64,000 nt of DNA from Nitrospira sp. (GTDB taxonomy: Bacteria; Nitrospirota; Nitrospiria; Nitrospirales; Nitrospiraceae), in NCBI GenBank assembly GCA_005116955.1, contig SWDI01000006.1, positions 104,619-168,618 of the forward strand, given 5' to 3'. The notes beneath the pieces were generated by a model. The model did no database searches and was not told where the DNA came from. It was given only the letters and a program-made list of their open reading frames with translations. A program made the translations under genes and the position numbers. The stretch's first letter is position 1, and every line of letters starts with the position of its first letter. This document shows, one piece after another, positions 36,107 to 45,390 of the stretch.

Positions 36107-38542
36107 GTGATGTACTCATTTGTGAAAGGTATGTTGAATGCGATGATCGTGACGATCGTCGTGGTGGTCGCTGGAGGGATGTGTTCGGTCCTTCAGGCAG
36201 CCGACAGCGAGCAAAACCAGGTAATCAAGGGAGTGGTCCAAAACCAGGACCTTCGGCGGGTGCCGCAGGCTGTCATTGAAGTCAAGAATCAAGCGGGTGA
36301 TATGGTGACATCCGGAGTCTCGAATGATGCCGGCGAATTCAAAGTCGCCGTTCCCGAGGGCGGTACCTACTCCGTTAGTGCGGTACAAGAGACCTATCGG
36401 AGTGAGTATATGGTGCTGACGCTTGGCGAAGAGCCGGTGAATCCAGTGACCCTGACACTCTCCAAGACCAAGGAAGTATCGCTGGAGGTGGTTTCACCAT
36501 TACCCCCCATTCAGACTAAGGCGTCCAGCGAGACCTACTCACTCAGTCGGAAGGAAATCGATATTCTTCCGCGAGGCAACAACAACGACTTACACGACGT
36601 GTTGCTGACAATCCCGGGCGCGGCCTATGGATCGTTGAAGCAGCTTCATATCAGACAGGATCATGCGAATCTCCAACTCAGGATCGATGGCGTGCCGATT
36701 CCTGACACGGTCTCCTCGACGTTTTCTGATGTCATTTCGCCGCGGGCATGGGAGCGGGCCGATATCGTGCTGGGCGGGATGGAAGCCAATGTGGGAAACA
36801 AGACGGCTGCACTCATTGATATTACGACGAAGAGCGGCACGAAGCCGGGATTTGGGTCGGTCCAGATGTTCGGCGGATCGAATAAAACGATCAACCCGTC
36901 ATTCGAGTATGGAGGCACGATCGGCGAGAAGTTCCGCTATTACTTCTTGAACAGCCATACGGCGACAAATCGAGGCATCGAGCCGCCGACCGTTGGGCAC
37001 TCCATTTTTCACGGGCAGAGCGAGCGGAACCAGACCATGTTTCGCGGCGACTATCAGTACGACAATAACAATAACATTACGCTGTTGTTCTTGAACTCCA
37101 TCGCGAAATATCAGATCCCGACGCAGCCGGGACTGGAAGTGGATCCCAGCGGAGTGCTCTTGCCGCTCTTGCGGATCAACCGGCCTGGGTTCAATCCTGT
37201 GCCCTCGGAAATGATTGATGAGAATCAGAAGGAGAACAACCAATATGGCCACCTGGTGTGGCGGCGCGACATCAATACTAGGAATTTCTTTAGTTTGGCC
37301 GGGTATTTTCGTCACACGAGAGCTACCTTTCGAACAGATCCGTTGAATGTTCTCGCCTATGTGCCGGATGTAGAAGAACCCTTTTCGGCCGGAAGCCAAG
37401 ACCGGACGGGCTATTCTGGTGGCGTGCGCATGGATTATACATACGTCCACAGCAAGGAACACTTGATCAAGGCTGGGTTCCAAGTCGATCGGACCCAAGC
37501 GATCAACAAGACGAGATTGTTTACCTTTCTTGATGACGGCGCGGGAAATCCGTTTGATGGGGTGATCAACCGTGGCGGCGACAACCGGCTCATCGGATGG
37601 CGGCAAGAGTTCTGGATTCAAGACCAGTGGACGCCGAATGAACATTGGACAGTCAACATTGGTGTGCGTGCGGATACGGTGCAGTATCAGCGTGACGAGG
37701 GGCAGATCAGCCCACGGGTTGGAGTGACGTACCGGTACAATCCCGACCACGCCTTTCACGTGTACTATGGCCGGCTCTTTACGCCGCCGAATCTTGAGCG
37801 GCTTGCCTTGGCCGGCTTGAATACAGAGGAGACGAAAGCGCATCCAGAAAATGACACTAACAATCTGCCGCGGGCTGAGCGGGCCCATTACTTCCAAATT
37901 GGTAGCGTCCATGCCCTGACGGATTGGGCGACCCTCCAGCTCACGGGGTACTACAAGCTCGCCAATTACATGTCGGACGCACACCAGTTAGGCACGACGC
38001 CCTTGCTGAACTATATTGCGTTTGAACGAGGCTGGACAAGGGGGGCCGATGCCGCGCTCAAGGTCTGGTTTATGGAAAATCTGACAGGTCGTGCCAACAT
38101 CGCCTGGGGCCAGTGTAAGGGCTATGGCTTGCAGTCCGGGCATAATCTCGTGCATTTTGAAGAAATCGCCGATATCAACTCGCGCAGCGGCGTCCATTGC
38201 GATCACCAGCAGACGTTAAGTGCCTCGGGGATCCTGAGTTACCGGTTGCTCGATCGCACGACCTTCACAGGCCAGTTTCTGTTTGGATCGGGGTTGCGGA
38301 CGGCAGAAGAAGGTGCCAAGACCAACTCGAGTCATAGCCCGACCTACACGATCTATAACTTTTCGATTAGCCATGTCTTTCCGTTGCCCTGGCACGGGCA
38401 GAAGTTCGTGGTAGGTTTCGATATTGTGAATGCTTTGGATCAAAAGTATTTCATCAATCAGGGCGAAGGCAGTATTGGCCTTGGGGTGTCTCATGCCGGT
38501 ATGCCGCGATCCTTCTTCTTTCGAGGTCAATGGTTCTTCTGA
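36107..38542 (+). CDS. TonB-dependent receptor with N-terminal carboxypeptidase-regulatory-like domain
   Basis: Outer-membrane receptor of 811 residues. A signal peptide ends near VLQAAD (residue 32), a carboxypeptidase D regulatory-like domain covers about 38-120 (IKGVVQNQDLRRVPQAVIEVKNQAGDMV..GEFKVAVPEGGTYSV), then a plug (about 140-250) and a barrel that ends in MPRSFFFRGQWFF with terminal Phe. Ribosome site GGAGGAG lies 5 bases before the ATG. Neighbours (His-rich protein upstream, TonB C-terminal-domain protein and a COG0523 GTPase downstream) point to a metal or metal chelate as substrate, which the sequence alone cannot identify. Confidence 0.88.
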   Translation: MMYSFVKGMLNAMIVTIVVVVAGGMCSVLQAADSEQNQVIKGVVQNQDLRRVPQAVIEVKNQAGDMVTSGVSNDAGEFKVAVPEGGTYSVSAVQETYRSEYMVLTLGEEPVNPVTLTLSKTKEVSLEVVSPLPPIQTKASSETYSLSRKEIDILPRGNNNDLHDVLLTIPGAAYGSLKQLHIRQDHANLQLRIDGVPIPDTVSSTFSDVISPRAWERADIVLGGMEANVGNKTAALIDITTKSGTKPGFGSVQMFGGSNKTINPSFEYGGTIGEKFRYYFLNSHTATNRGIEPPTVGHSIFHGQSERNQTMFRGDYQYDNNNNITLLFLNSIAKYQIPTQPGLEVDPSGVLLPLLRINRPGFNPVPSEMIDENQKENNQYGHLVWRRDINTRNFFSLAGYFRHTRATFRTDPLNVLAYVPDVEEPFSAGSQDRTGYSGGVRMDYTYVHSKEHLIKAGFQVDRTQAINKTRLFTFLDDGAGNPFDGVINRGGDNRLIGWRQEFWIQDQWTPNEHWTVNIGVRADTVQYQRDEGQISPRVGVTYRYNPDHAFHVYYGRLFTPPNLERLALAGLNTEETKAHPENDTNNLPRAERAHYFQIGSVHALTDWATLQLTGYYKLANYMSDAHQLGTTPLLNYIAFERGWTRGADAALKVWFMENLTGRANIAWGQCKGYGLQSGHNLVHFEEIADINSRSGVHCDHQQTLSASGILSYRLLDRTTFTGQFLFGSGLRTAEEGAKTNSSHSPTYTIYNFSISHVFPLPWHGQKFVVGFDIVNALDQKYFINQGEGSIGLGVSHAGMPRSFFFRGQWFF

Positions 38543-38558
38543 TATATAAAGTATCCAC

Positions 38559-39020
38559 ATGAATCTATTGGACGGTACCATGGCTTTGATTATCAGACAG
38601 ATGGTGTTGGTCTGTGCACTGTGTGTGCTACTGAGCCCCGCCGCTGCTCTTGCAGCGGCGGGCGATGACGCCACCCATGAGAGCGATCACCACGAAGACG
38701 TGCTTGAGCTACCGGAGGTTCATGTCCACGGATTGTCTCTCAATAAGGACCAGCAATTGGGTCCCGTGGCCAAGTCCACGCCCTGGCCCGGTATTCCCAC
38801 TTCGCTCAATGGTCAGGAAATCGATGATTGGATGAAAGCCCGTCTCTTGGTGTCCAAGCACGCGAAGGTGACTGTCGTGGTGTTGGAACCGTGCAAGCAT
38901 CGCGAACTAACGACCTCTGGAGTCACTGCACTTGGTAAATGGACATTCGATCCCCAGATGAAAGGGGATGACCCGGTAGATGGCGAACTGACCGTCCGAA
39001 TTCATTTCAGGACCAGATGA
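38559..39020 (+). CDS. Secreted protein with TonB C-terminal-like domain
   Basis: A 153-residue protein with a signal segment (IIRQMVLVCALCVLLSPAAALAAAG), a His/Asp/Glu-rich stretch (ATHESDHHEDVLELPEVHVHG), and a C-terminal part resembling a TonB C-terminal domain (KVTVVVLEPCKHRELTTSGVTALGKWTFDPQMKGDDPVDGELTVRIHF). A second ATG at 38580 may be the true start. It lacks the long spacer of a standard TonB. Placed 16 bases after the receptor, it is probably part of that receptor's system, perhaps as metal carrier or partner of the transducer. Confidence 0.65.
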   Translation: MNLLDGTMALIIRQMVLVCALCVLLSPAAALAAAGDDATHESDHHEDVLELPEVHVHGLSLNKDQQLGPVAKSTPWPGIPTSLNGQEIDDWMKARLLVSKHAKVTVVVLEPCKHRELTTSGVTALGKWTFDPQMKGDDPVDGELTVRIHFRTR

Positions 39021-39117
39021 TGCGGACAATTCGTGGCCGGTATTCGTCGATTGAGAAATCGGGCAGGAGATTGGTTCAAGCTTGACGGTTGATGAGTAAG
39101 GCTTTATCGTCGCACGC

Positions 39118-39702
39118 ATGAGCGTGGACGAGATCCTCTTCCTGGCGATCAACGGATTGGCAGGCCAGTCAGCGGCTGCCGATTACTTCTTCCTACAACT
39201 GGGACACCGTAGCACGCTTTATCTTCCAGGGGCCTGCGCGATCGCCTATTGGATCTGGAACAACAGGCGAGAAGCGCTATTGGGCGGTCCGGTTCTGGGG
39301 GCAGCAGTCGGACTCACCGATTTCGTTGGGGGACAGCTCAAATGGGTCTTTGAACGAGTCCGACCCTGTCGGGCGTTGGCCGAAGCCGTCAAGATCGAAC
39401 CGAGTGGCTGTGGGGGATTGTTCAGCTTCCCGTCGAACCACGCGGCCAACACTGCCGCCATCGCGGCATTCCTGCAAGTCCTCTATCCAAAATCAGGCTG
39501 GATCACCTGGCCGATTGTGGCATTCGTCGGATTTTCACGCGTATTTATCGGCGCTCATTATGTGACGGATGTGCTCGGTGGGTGGATGCTTGGAGGCGTA
39601 ATCGGCGGAGGAGCGGCTTGGGCATTGCTGCAATGGCCGAAGTTCCGGAAGAAGTTGGCGTCGGTCGTCATGCCGATTGGAAAAGTTGAAGTCAGATCCT
39701 GA
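39118..39702 (+). CDS. PAP2-family membrane phosphatase
   Basis: A 194-residue inner-membrane protein with about five hydrophobic segments. The three phosphatase motifs are present: KWVFERVRP (KX6RP), FPSNHAANTAA (PSGH variant PSNH) and SRVFIGAHYVTDVLGG (SRX5HX3D). Such enzymes act on undecaprenyl diphosphate or other lipid phosphates at the outer face of the membrane. The exact substrate is not shown. It is close to the receptor cluster but looks unrelated in function. Confidence 0.88.
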   Translation: MSVDEILFLAINGLAGQSAAADYFFLQLGHRSTLYLPGACAIAYWIWNNRREALLGGPVLGAAVGLTDFVGGQLKWVFERVRPCRALAEAVKIEPSGCGGLFSFPSNHAANTAAIAAFLQVLYPKSGWITWPIVAFVGFSRVFIGAHYVTDVLGGWMLGGVIGGGAAWALLQWPKFRKKLASVVMPIGKVEVRS

Positions 39703-39705
39703 GGA

Positions 39706-40674
39706 TTACGCAGGCGGTGATGGTTCCTCAACCGTGGCTAACAAGCCAGCCTGCAGTCGATCGACATCGTATCCCCGACCAATTAGCACCAGGGCAGACG
39801 TTGGCTCATCCAATAATGTCACCGGTGTGATCGTGGACTGTCCCGGCAGCGCGTATTGGAATTCCTGCAGCTCTGGTTCATTGCCAAATCGGAAATAACC
39901 CTTCGCCCGCTCGAGTTCTTTGGGGATCGTCTTGATCCAGGCTAAAAAACGCTGGCGATTCAGCGGGCCAGGTAATAAGACAGTTGTCGCGATGGGATGG
40001 TAGGTCGCTCTTGGCCGGGGTGAGATCTGTGCCTTGCCAAAAAGTACATTGGTGGGAGCTGTCGGTTTCCTGGAAGGGTGTGGAGCCAAGAGGTCTGCGG
40101 CATCGAGTCGAGCGTGAGATGTTTCCCATAGGCGGGCATAGGGGTTTTGCTCGACGATGCCTGCGCGGAACCGTTCCCAATGGCCTGGAACATACAGGTC
40201 TCGCTTGTTCAAGATGAGTTCATCGGCACAGCGAATGGCTTGCGTCGTCACATAGGCGCTGGAATGGCTTTCGTCGGTCGAGACAGGATGTAGCAGCGCG
40301 ATTACCCGTTCAAGGGAAGCCAAGCGTGCGGTGTAGGCATCCGTCACGGCGTCGACGACTTCAGCCGGATCGGCAAGGCCTGAACATTCCAGAATCAGCA
40401 CATCTGATCCATGATCGCGCACAAGCTGTGCGATACCCCAGGAAAGATCTTCCTTTGTGTCGCAACAGACGCAGCCCCCAGCCAGATTCATGACCTGCTC
40501 GGCGAGCGTTCCCGCGCGAGGGCCATCGATACTGACGGACCCCGCTTCGTTCATCAGGACACCGGTCCGTCGACCCTGTGCCTTCCAATACTCAAGCAAC
40601 CGCATCAGCAGGGTCGTCTTGCCGGCGCCGAGCGAGCCGCAGAGAATATAGAAAGGGGCAGGGGTTACCATCAT
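39706..40674 (-). CDS. COG0523-family GTPase (CobW/ZigA-like metal chaperone)
   Basis: G3E GTPase of 322 residues. The Walker A is GSLGAGKTTLL near residue 13, the metal-binding CXCC motif is GGCVCCD near residue 68, LILECSGLADPAEV follows as switch II, and LILNKRDL is the NKxD nucleotide-binding element near 152. The C-terminal CobW_C domain is present though short. Relatives load cobalt, zinc or nickel into target proteins; CobW belongs to the aerobic B12 pathway, whereas this organism uses the anaerobic one, so metal specificity remains open. It is convergent with the PAP2 gene (3-base gap). Confidence 0.87.
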   Translation of the reverse strand: MMVTPAPFYILCGSLGAGKTTLLMRLLEYWKAQGRRTGVLMNEAGSVSIDGPRAGTLAEQVMNLAGGCVCCDTKEDLSWGIAQLVRDHGSDVLILECSGLADPAEVVDAVTDAYTARLASLERVIALLHPVSTDESHSSAYVTTQAIRCADELILNKRDLYVPGHWERFRAGIVEQNPYARLWETSHARLDAADLLAPHPSRKPTAPTNVLFGKAQISPRPRATYHPIATTVLLPGPLNRQRFLAWIKTIPKELERAKGYFRFGNEPELQEFQYALPGQSTITPVTLLDEPTSALVLIGRGYDVDRLQAGLLATVEEPSPPA

Positions 40675-40969
40675 GCCTGTCCTTGATCAACCATAAGCCA
40701 TTGTACGGGTATAGGTCTCGAACATGAAGGGTACACTCTACGGGAAAAACTTCGCAGGGGATACGCAACATTGCTGTATCAAAAGATATGTTATCTTACA
40801 CGGCTATGATAAAAGAGAGAATCGTGTGCTGACGGTACCCGGCTGACGCTGAGCTCAGGCAGTGAACGCTAGAACATTGTGAAGACGAGATCCTAGACGG
40901 TGATCCTGCGCTCTCGCGGAGCATTGTGAGTGCGAGGGGCGCATTGAGCCTGATGATCTTGGAGGACCT
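40675..40969. other. Gene-free interval
   Basis: This stretch separates the divergently read COG0523 GTPase and a 58-residue membrane protein and must contain both promoters. An AT-rich patch near 40775-40815 is the most likely promoter area, but no clear -35/-10 pair is given. No Zur-type operator was recognised by eye. Confidence 0.4.
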
Positions 40970-41146
40970 ATGAGCATGTGGTGGCTGTTCGGTGGGGTAG
41001 CGGCGATAGCGGTGGGAATCCTACTGTACAGAGAATGGAGGCTGCGCCGCTGGTCATCGGCAGCGTCTCATAGTGTGATGACCAAAACGACTGACGGGAC
41101 AATGCTCCAATTCCTCGTCAGATCCACACGCAGGGGTGGAAGGTAG
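40970..41146 (+). CDS. Small single-pass membrane protein (58 residues)
   Basis: The frame from ATG 40970 to TAG 41146 encodes MSMWWLFGGVAAIAVGILLY followed by REWRLRRW, a clean transmembrane helix with a positive cytoplasmic flank, and a polar tail rich in Thr/Arg. A strong GGAGGA ribosome site lies 4 bases before the ATG. I know no family. The good ribosome site and membrane topology argue for a real small gene; absence of a homologue would argue against. Confidence 0.5.
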   Translation: MSMWWLFGGVAAIAVGILLYREWRLRRWSSAASHSVMTKTTDGTMLQFLVRSTRRGGR

Positions 41147-41207
41147 TTTCGACCATAATGTGTCTCCTTCATGCAAGCGGTGATGTTCTCGCCGATAGAA
41201 CGGCGCA

Positions 41208-41603
41208 TTATCCTCCAGCGAAGACCGGGCGAAATCCTGCCTCGATGAGAATGCGGGCGACCGACTCGCGCTGATCGCCTTGAATCTCGATCCTCCCTTC
41301 TTTGACCGTTCCGCCTGACCCACAGACCTTCTGCATCCGCTTGGCAAGAAGTGCCTTCTCGGCTTGACCGATCCCGACAAACCCTGTGACCACCGTGACG
41401 GTCTTTCCACCCCGGTGTGCCGTTTGACGAATGATGTCCACTCGCCCACGGTTCTTCTTGTGGACGACGAGTTCAGGTACGCCCTGGTCGGCAACAGATC
41501 GCGCGGGTGAAGTCGGCGACAGTTCAGTCTGCTTCAGCGATGCGAAGGGACTCACCCATTTGATTGGTCCACCATCGGTGGGAAGGCGCTTCTTATCTTT
41601 CAT
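41208..41603 (-). CDS. Translation initiation factor SUI1/YciH-like
   Basis: A 131-residue protein of the eIF1/SUI1 family, which binds the 30S subunit and affects start-site fidelity. The N-terminal 50 residues are variable; the SUI1 fold covers about 60-131 with KKNRGRVDIIRQTAHRGGKTVTVVTGF, then KVCGSGGTVKEGRIEIQGDQRESVARILIEAGFRPVFAGG, the family signature. The ATG at 41603 (MKDKKRLPTDGG) is preferred to an upstream one at 41657. Confidence 0.92.
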   Translation of the reverse strand: MKDKKRLPTDGGPIKWVSPFASLKQTELSPTSPARSVADQGVPELVVHKKNRGRVDIIRQTAHRGGKTVTVVTGFVGIGQAEKALLAKRMQKVCGSGGTVKEGRIEIQGDQRESVARILIEAGFRPVFAGG

Positions 41604-41745
41604 ATGGCGTCGATTCCTGAGAAAGGCTACATCAAGGAAAAGTATTGAACAAGGCAACTCAATAGCTAATCGCCATGTGATTGGAAATGTTGATGAAAAT
41701 GACTCTCTATGCCTGTGCCTGTGTTAGTCACGTGGCTGCATCGAA

Positions 41746-42660
41746 TCATGAGCCGTGACTGTGATAACAATTCCTCGTCGGATCATCCGGTGGGGAGTTC
41801 TGAGCACAGTTGGGACCCATAGGCCGTGGGATCCGCACATAGCCTTCGGCTGTACGATTCTTTTGGAAGATCTCAAGGTGCAGCTCGTGACAGGATCCTG
41901 AGCACCCAGTCATAGTCGGCAGCGGATTGTGGAGTGCGACGGCGTTTCCTCCAATCGGGATAAAGCGAGGATAGGTGGTTGTGGTCGAGCCGAACGTGAG
42001 TTGTCCGTGATGGGATGATTGTTCAACCCGAGTAGTGAACGTTTGGCGCCTCTGTTTTGGTCTCAATACCGTGGCCCAGGTCGAATCGTCGGGAGCATAC
42101 AGGAAGGCGTTGTTCCCACGATGGCAGTCAGTACAGGGTGCGGTGCCAGGAGCAAATCCTTGAACCGGATCGCGGAGTGAGATCATTCGAACCTCGGCCG
42201 TCTCAGGGGTCCAGCTGGTCGCTGGCGAACGCGGGTCGTTATTCCAAAAACAGGCATACCCCGTCGTGGCGCTTTGACAGATGACTTGGAATGACCCACC
42301 ATTCCTCCCCAGCGCAATGCAGGCGCCTCTTCCTTGAGGCGGTGCGTATGACCAGACGCTCGCGAATGAGGTCTCATCCACAGGAGATTGATCCAACGTG
42401 TTCGGCGTCAGGAGGATAGTGTGAAGGTTGCCGTGGCGTTCCCAGTCTGATGATGCCCGCTTCCAATCTGGCGGAATGGGAACACTCTTTGCCCTGCACG
42501 ACTCCAGGTAATTATTGTCGACGATGACGTTCGCGCTTGCGGCTTGAATGGAAACGAGTGAGAGGGAATTTGCCTCTTCCTTAGGAGACTCGATGAGCGA
42601 GCAGCCTGCAAGGAGTAAGCAGGCAAGAACGAAGGTTGAAGCGTCGAAAAATCTTAGCAT
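41746..42660 (-). CDS. Lipoprotein with a c-type haem motif
   Basis: A 304-residue envelope lipoprotein. Signal MLRFFDASTFVLACLLLAGC gives lipidated Cys20. One canonical haem-attachment CxxCH is at residues 176-180 (PCTDCHRGNN), and a near-variant CSGSCHELH (CX3CH) lies near residue 258, so one or two haems may be attached. Eight or more further cysteines suggest disulfides. No homologue is recognised. It is single, with about 270 bases of empty sequence on its 5' side; role in electron transfer is inferred from the motif only. Confidence 0.75.
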   Translation of the reverse strand: MLRFFDASTFVLACLLLAGCSLIESPKEEANSLSLVSIQAASANVIVDNNYLESCRAKSVPIPPDWKRASSDWERHGNLHTILLTPNTLDQSPVDETSFASVWSYAPPQGRGACIALGRNGGSFQVICQSATTGYACFWNNDPRSPATSWTPETAEVRMISLRDPVQGFAPGTAPCTDCHRGNNAFLYAPDDSTWATVLRPKQRRQTFTTRVEQSSHHGQLTFGSTTTTYPRFIPIGGNAVALHNPLPTMTGCSGSCHELHLEIFQKNRTAEGYVRIPRPMGPNCAQNSPPDDPTRNCYHSHGS

Positions 42661-42927
42661 CGTTCCAATCTGCCAGGTCAGGTTTCTCAGCGTGACTGAT
42701 CAAGTCTCATCCAAACAGGGCGCCTGATTATACGCTGTAGAAGAGGATGTCAAGGACTGCGTACAAGCCGGAGCTCGCATCGATTCTCAGAAATCTCTCG
42801 CCTCCTAGAAATCATGCTCCATAGGTAGCCTCGGCCACAGTCGAAAAACGAATAGTGCTGGCGAAGAAGACGCAACCGGTGTGTAATCCTAGTCGAAAGG
42901 ATTTCATAAATAGGAGGGAGCACGATC

Positions 42928-43656
42928 ATGATCTCTCGAAAGACCAGCAGTGTTCTTGGCCTCGCGTTGTGCATAGGGCTTCTGGCGTATCCAACGGATG
43001 GGTCAGCTGAATGGTATGCCGATGCCTATGCTGGGGCCGTTTTCACGTCGAACTCGGACCTGACCGTGACCAGTTCGTTGGGAACCACGACAACCTACCA
43101 GGGTCTTGATGTCCACAATAATTGGACGGCCGGCGCTCGTGGGGGATATTGGCTGGAGAAACAAAAAATGGACTGGCTTGGATTCGGGCTGGACGTCTTC
43201 TTCTTCCACCTCAAGACGCCTCCAGGACAACAAGTGGGCGTGATCAGTAGCGGTGGGACGACCACACAATTCGCCCATTGGAGTCTGCCGGCGTTTGGAA
43301 TCGGCTTCGATGTGCTCCGCCTACGGATCCCACTCCTACGAGACGAACAATTCATCCATGGACGCGTGCAGCCGTATATTGCCGCCGGGCCTTCGGTGTT
43401 CATCACCTTCGCGGGGCAGAACGACTTTGTTCAGCCGGGTGGACAAAGTGCGACCAACGTTTCTGTCGGTGCGAAAGTCGACGCTGGAGCAATCGTGATG
43501 ATCACGAAACGGATCGGGGTATTTGGACAATATCGCTTCACGCACTTCACCAGTAAATTGGATTATCAGAACACGACGCCGGCTCTTGCCACTGAAACAT
43601 TTACGACGACCTACAACACGCATCATGTCATCGCAGGGGTGTCTATGAACTTCTGA
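42928..43656 (+). CDS. Outer-membrane beta-barrel protein (OmpA-like barrel)
   Basis: A 242-residue protein with a signal peptide (VLGLALCIGLLAYPTDGSA, cleavage near residue 27) and alternating beta strands typical of an eight-stranded barrel: EWYADAYAGAVF, NWTAGARGGYWL, WLGFGLDVFFFHL, IGVFGQYRFTHF, and a C-terminal THHVIAGVSMNF ending in Phe. No peptidoglycan-binding domain is present. GGAGGG lies about 10 bases before the ATG. Function is unknown. Confidence 0.8.
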   Translation: MISRKTSSVLGLALCIGLLAYPTDGSAEWYADAYAGAVFTSNSDLTVTSSLGTTTTYQGLDVHNNWTAGARGGYWLEKQKMDWLGFGLDVFFFHLKTPPGQQVGVISSGGTTTQFAHWSLPAFGIGFDVLRLRIPLLRDEQFIHGRVQPYIAAGPSVFITFAGQNDFVQPGGQSATNVSVGAKVDAGAIVMITKRIGVFGQYRFTHFTSKLDYQNTTPALATETFTTTYNTHHVIAGVSMNF

Positions 43657-43794
43657 TTCCGATGACACAAATAGACTTTCTGGGCCTGGATAAAATACAT
43701 GTAGATTACTGTATATTTCTCAATCACTTCAGATGAAGTGATCGCGTAGGTCCCATCGAAATTGGATCATCGGCAGTCCGCATCGCTCCTCGGA

Positions 43795-44080
43795 TAATTG
43801 CGAGTCGTCGATCGCTCTAGGTGTGAAGCCTCCAACGCATCGTAACGTATCTCGTCCGCTATTTTGGGACACTATGTTGTCGCATCTATTATGTCGTCGT
43901 GCTCAACCAAGCGCGAGACGATTTTCGTTCGATGGCGCTTTCCTTCTTGATGCCTGTCACACGTGGTTGATCAGTTTCCAGTGAGAGGCAAGTCAGATTG
44001 ACTCCCAAATATTGAATGTGAATGTATCCGTGCCAGTCCGTTGGTTCGTTCGACAACCTGAGTTTCACGTACTCCTGCCA
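43795..44080 (-). pseudogene. Decayed fragment of a B12-binding radical SAM gene
   Basis: The plus-strand text at 43890-43950 (for example ATGTCGTCGTGCTCAACCAA and GAGACGATTTTCGTTC) and 43957-44075 (GCCTGTCACACGTGGTTGAT and TGAGTTTCACGTACTCCTGC) closely parallels 51138-51200 and 51328-51453 inside the intact radical SAM gene on the minus strand. About 125 bases between these blocks are missing, frames are disrupted, and upstream text (43795-43880) is a weaker match to the gene's 3' end. This is a remnant of a paralogue, about 7.3 kb from the intact copy. Confidence 0.75.
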
Positions 44081-44607
44081 TATCTTCTGCTGCGCCGATC
44101 CAAGGCGATCATGAGCTTGTTCGTCGCGAGGCCTCTCTCCGGCACTGTCCTCACGGAACGACTGGTGAATATCTTCTACGATTCACCAGACTGGCTTGAT
44201 TAGTCAGCCAACAGTATTGGTCACGTCATGAAATCGCCGTGACTACGCGAACAAAAAACTATCGAGTCTCTTCAATAGAGGAAGAGCATTGACAATTCCT
44301 ACTACCTAGGATACTGCTCCGTTCAGAAACGGAGGGGAGAAGATTTTCAGGACAGGCTTGATGACGCACGTTCTTTCACGTAGTAATCGGTTTTCAGGAG
44401 ATGGTCGTTTCCATGAAGCATCTTGAGCAAGAGACGAGTTTCTTCGGGTGGTAGGTATATTGGTGAAATCTGTCAGTCCTGAATGCTCCACTGCAATCTG
44501 CAACAAACAAGGTCATGCAGGCCATGGATTCGTGACGCAGGTCATTCCAAAAAAGGAAGCAACTGAAGAAGGCGGCATTCACAAATCCGTGAAGAAGGAG
44601 AGCGTTG
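44081..44607. other. Interval before parA, no gene seen
   Basis: Short frames occur on both strands (such as a 63-codon one ending at 44203 and one overlapping parA) but none has a convincing ribosome site or family match. The parA promoter and possible partition operator should be here; no copy of the 20-base palindrome found downstream of parB was seen in this interval. Confidence 0.45.
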
Positions 44608-45390
44608 ATGAAAACGTTGGTCTTAGCCAATCAGAAGGGTGGCGTTGGGAAAACGGCAATTGCCTGCCAGCTGGGGTACTTTCTCGTCGAACTGCTCAAG
44701 AAGCGGGTCTTGATCATTGACTTAGACCATCAGGGAAATACCTCAAAAAACATCACCACGTCGAAACTGGCCACCATCTCGGCGGTCACAGCCAATCAGC
44801 TGTTGACCGATCCTGTCACAACCATTGAGGATGGGAAATTTGTCGTGATTCCATCCCATGTCGATCTGCTCAAACTCGAACGACGAGAAGAAGATCACAA
44901 CCTGTTCGCGAACAATCTCAGACTGTTCCTCAACGAGATGGATGACCGATTTGATGTGGCCATCATTGATACAAATCCGAATCCAGATATTCGCGTACTC
45001 GCGTCGCTCGTGGTGGGTGATTTCGTGCTGTCTCCTATTCAATTGAACCAAGAGGCCGTTGATGGCATTGCCGCGTTACGGGCGCAAGTGTTAAAGATAC
45101 AAAGTACGCTGAACAAAGATCTCCGATTCATTGGCCTCCTTCCAAATCTGGTGGAGCCCACACCATTTCAACGCGGCAATATGGAACAACTCAGTAGAGC
45201 CTTTGCGTCGCTCTTCATCCGATTGGACGATGGACGTATGGCCGCCATTCCATCACGCACGGCTGTGGCTGAAGCCCAGGCGATGGGGGCACCGATCTGG
45301 ACCTTGCAGAAAACCAGTTCACGCGATGCGTGGATGCATCTCAAACCAATCTTTCAGAAAGTGGCTCATACGATGGGGGTGACAGAATGA
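44608..45390 (+). CDS. parA: ParA-type partition ATPase
   Basis: A 260-residue Walker ATPase of the MinD/ParA superfamily. The deviant Walker A is KGGVGKT (Lys10 to Thr16), Walker A' is VLIIDLDHQGN near 38, and Walker B IIDTNPNPDIRVLAS near 113. No N-terminal DNA-binding extension is present, so it resembles IncC/Soj-type short ParA. GAAGGAGA lies about 6 bases before the ATG; a TTG directly in front is unlikely. It overlaps parB by ATGA at 45387. Confidence 0.9.
   Translation: MKTLVLANQKGGVGKTAIACQLGYFLVELLKKRVLIIDLDHQGNTSKNITTSKLATISAVTANQLLTDPVTTIEDGKFVVIPSHVDLLKLERREEDHNLFANNLRLFLNEMDDRFDVAIIDTNPNPDIRVLASLVVGDFVLSPIQLNQEAVDGIAALRAQVLKIQSTLNKDLRFIGLLPNLVEPTPFQRGNMEQLSRAFASLFIRLDDGRMAAIPSRTAVAEAQAMGAPIWTLQKTSSRDAWMHLKPIFQKVAHTMGVTE

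Noticed and set aside
36899..37984. 361-codon minus-strand open frame
   Set aside because: Antisense of the third TonB receptor, without protein-like features.
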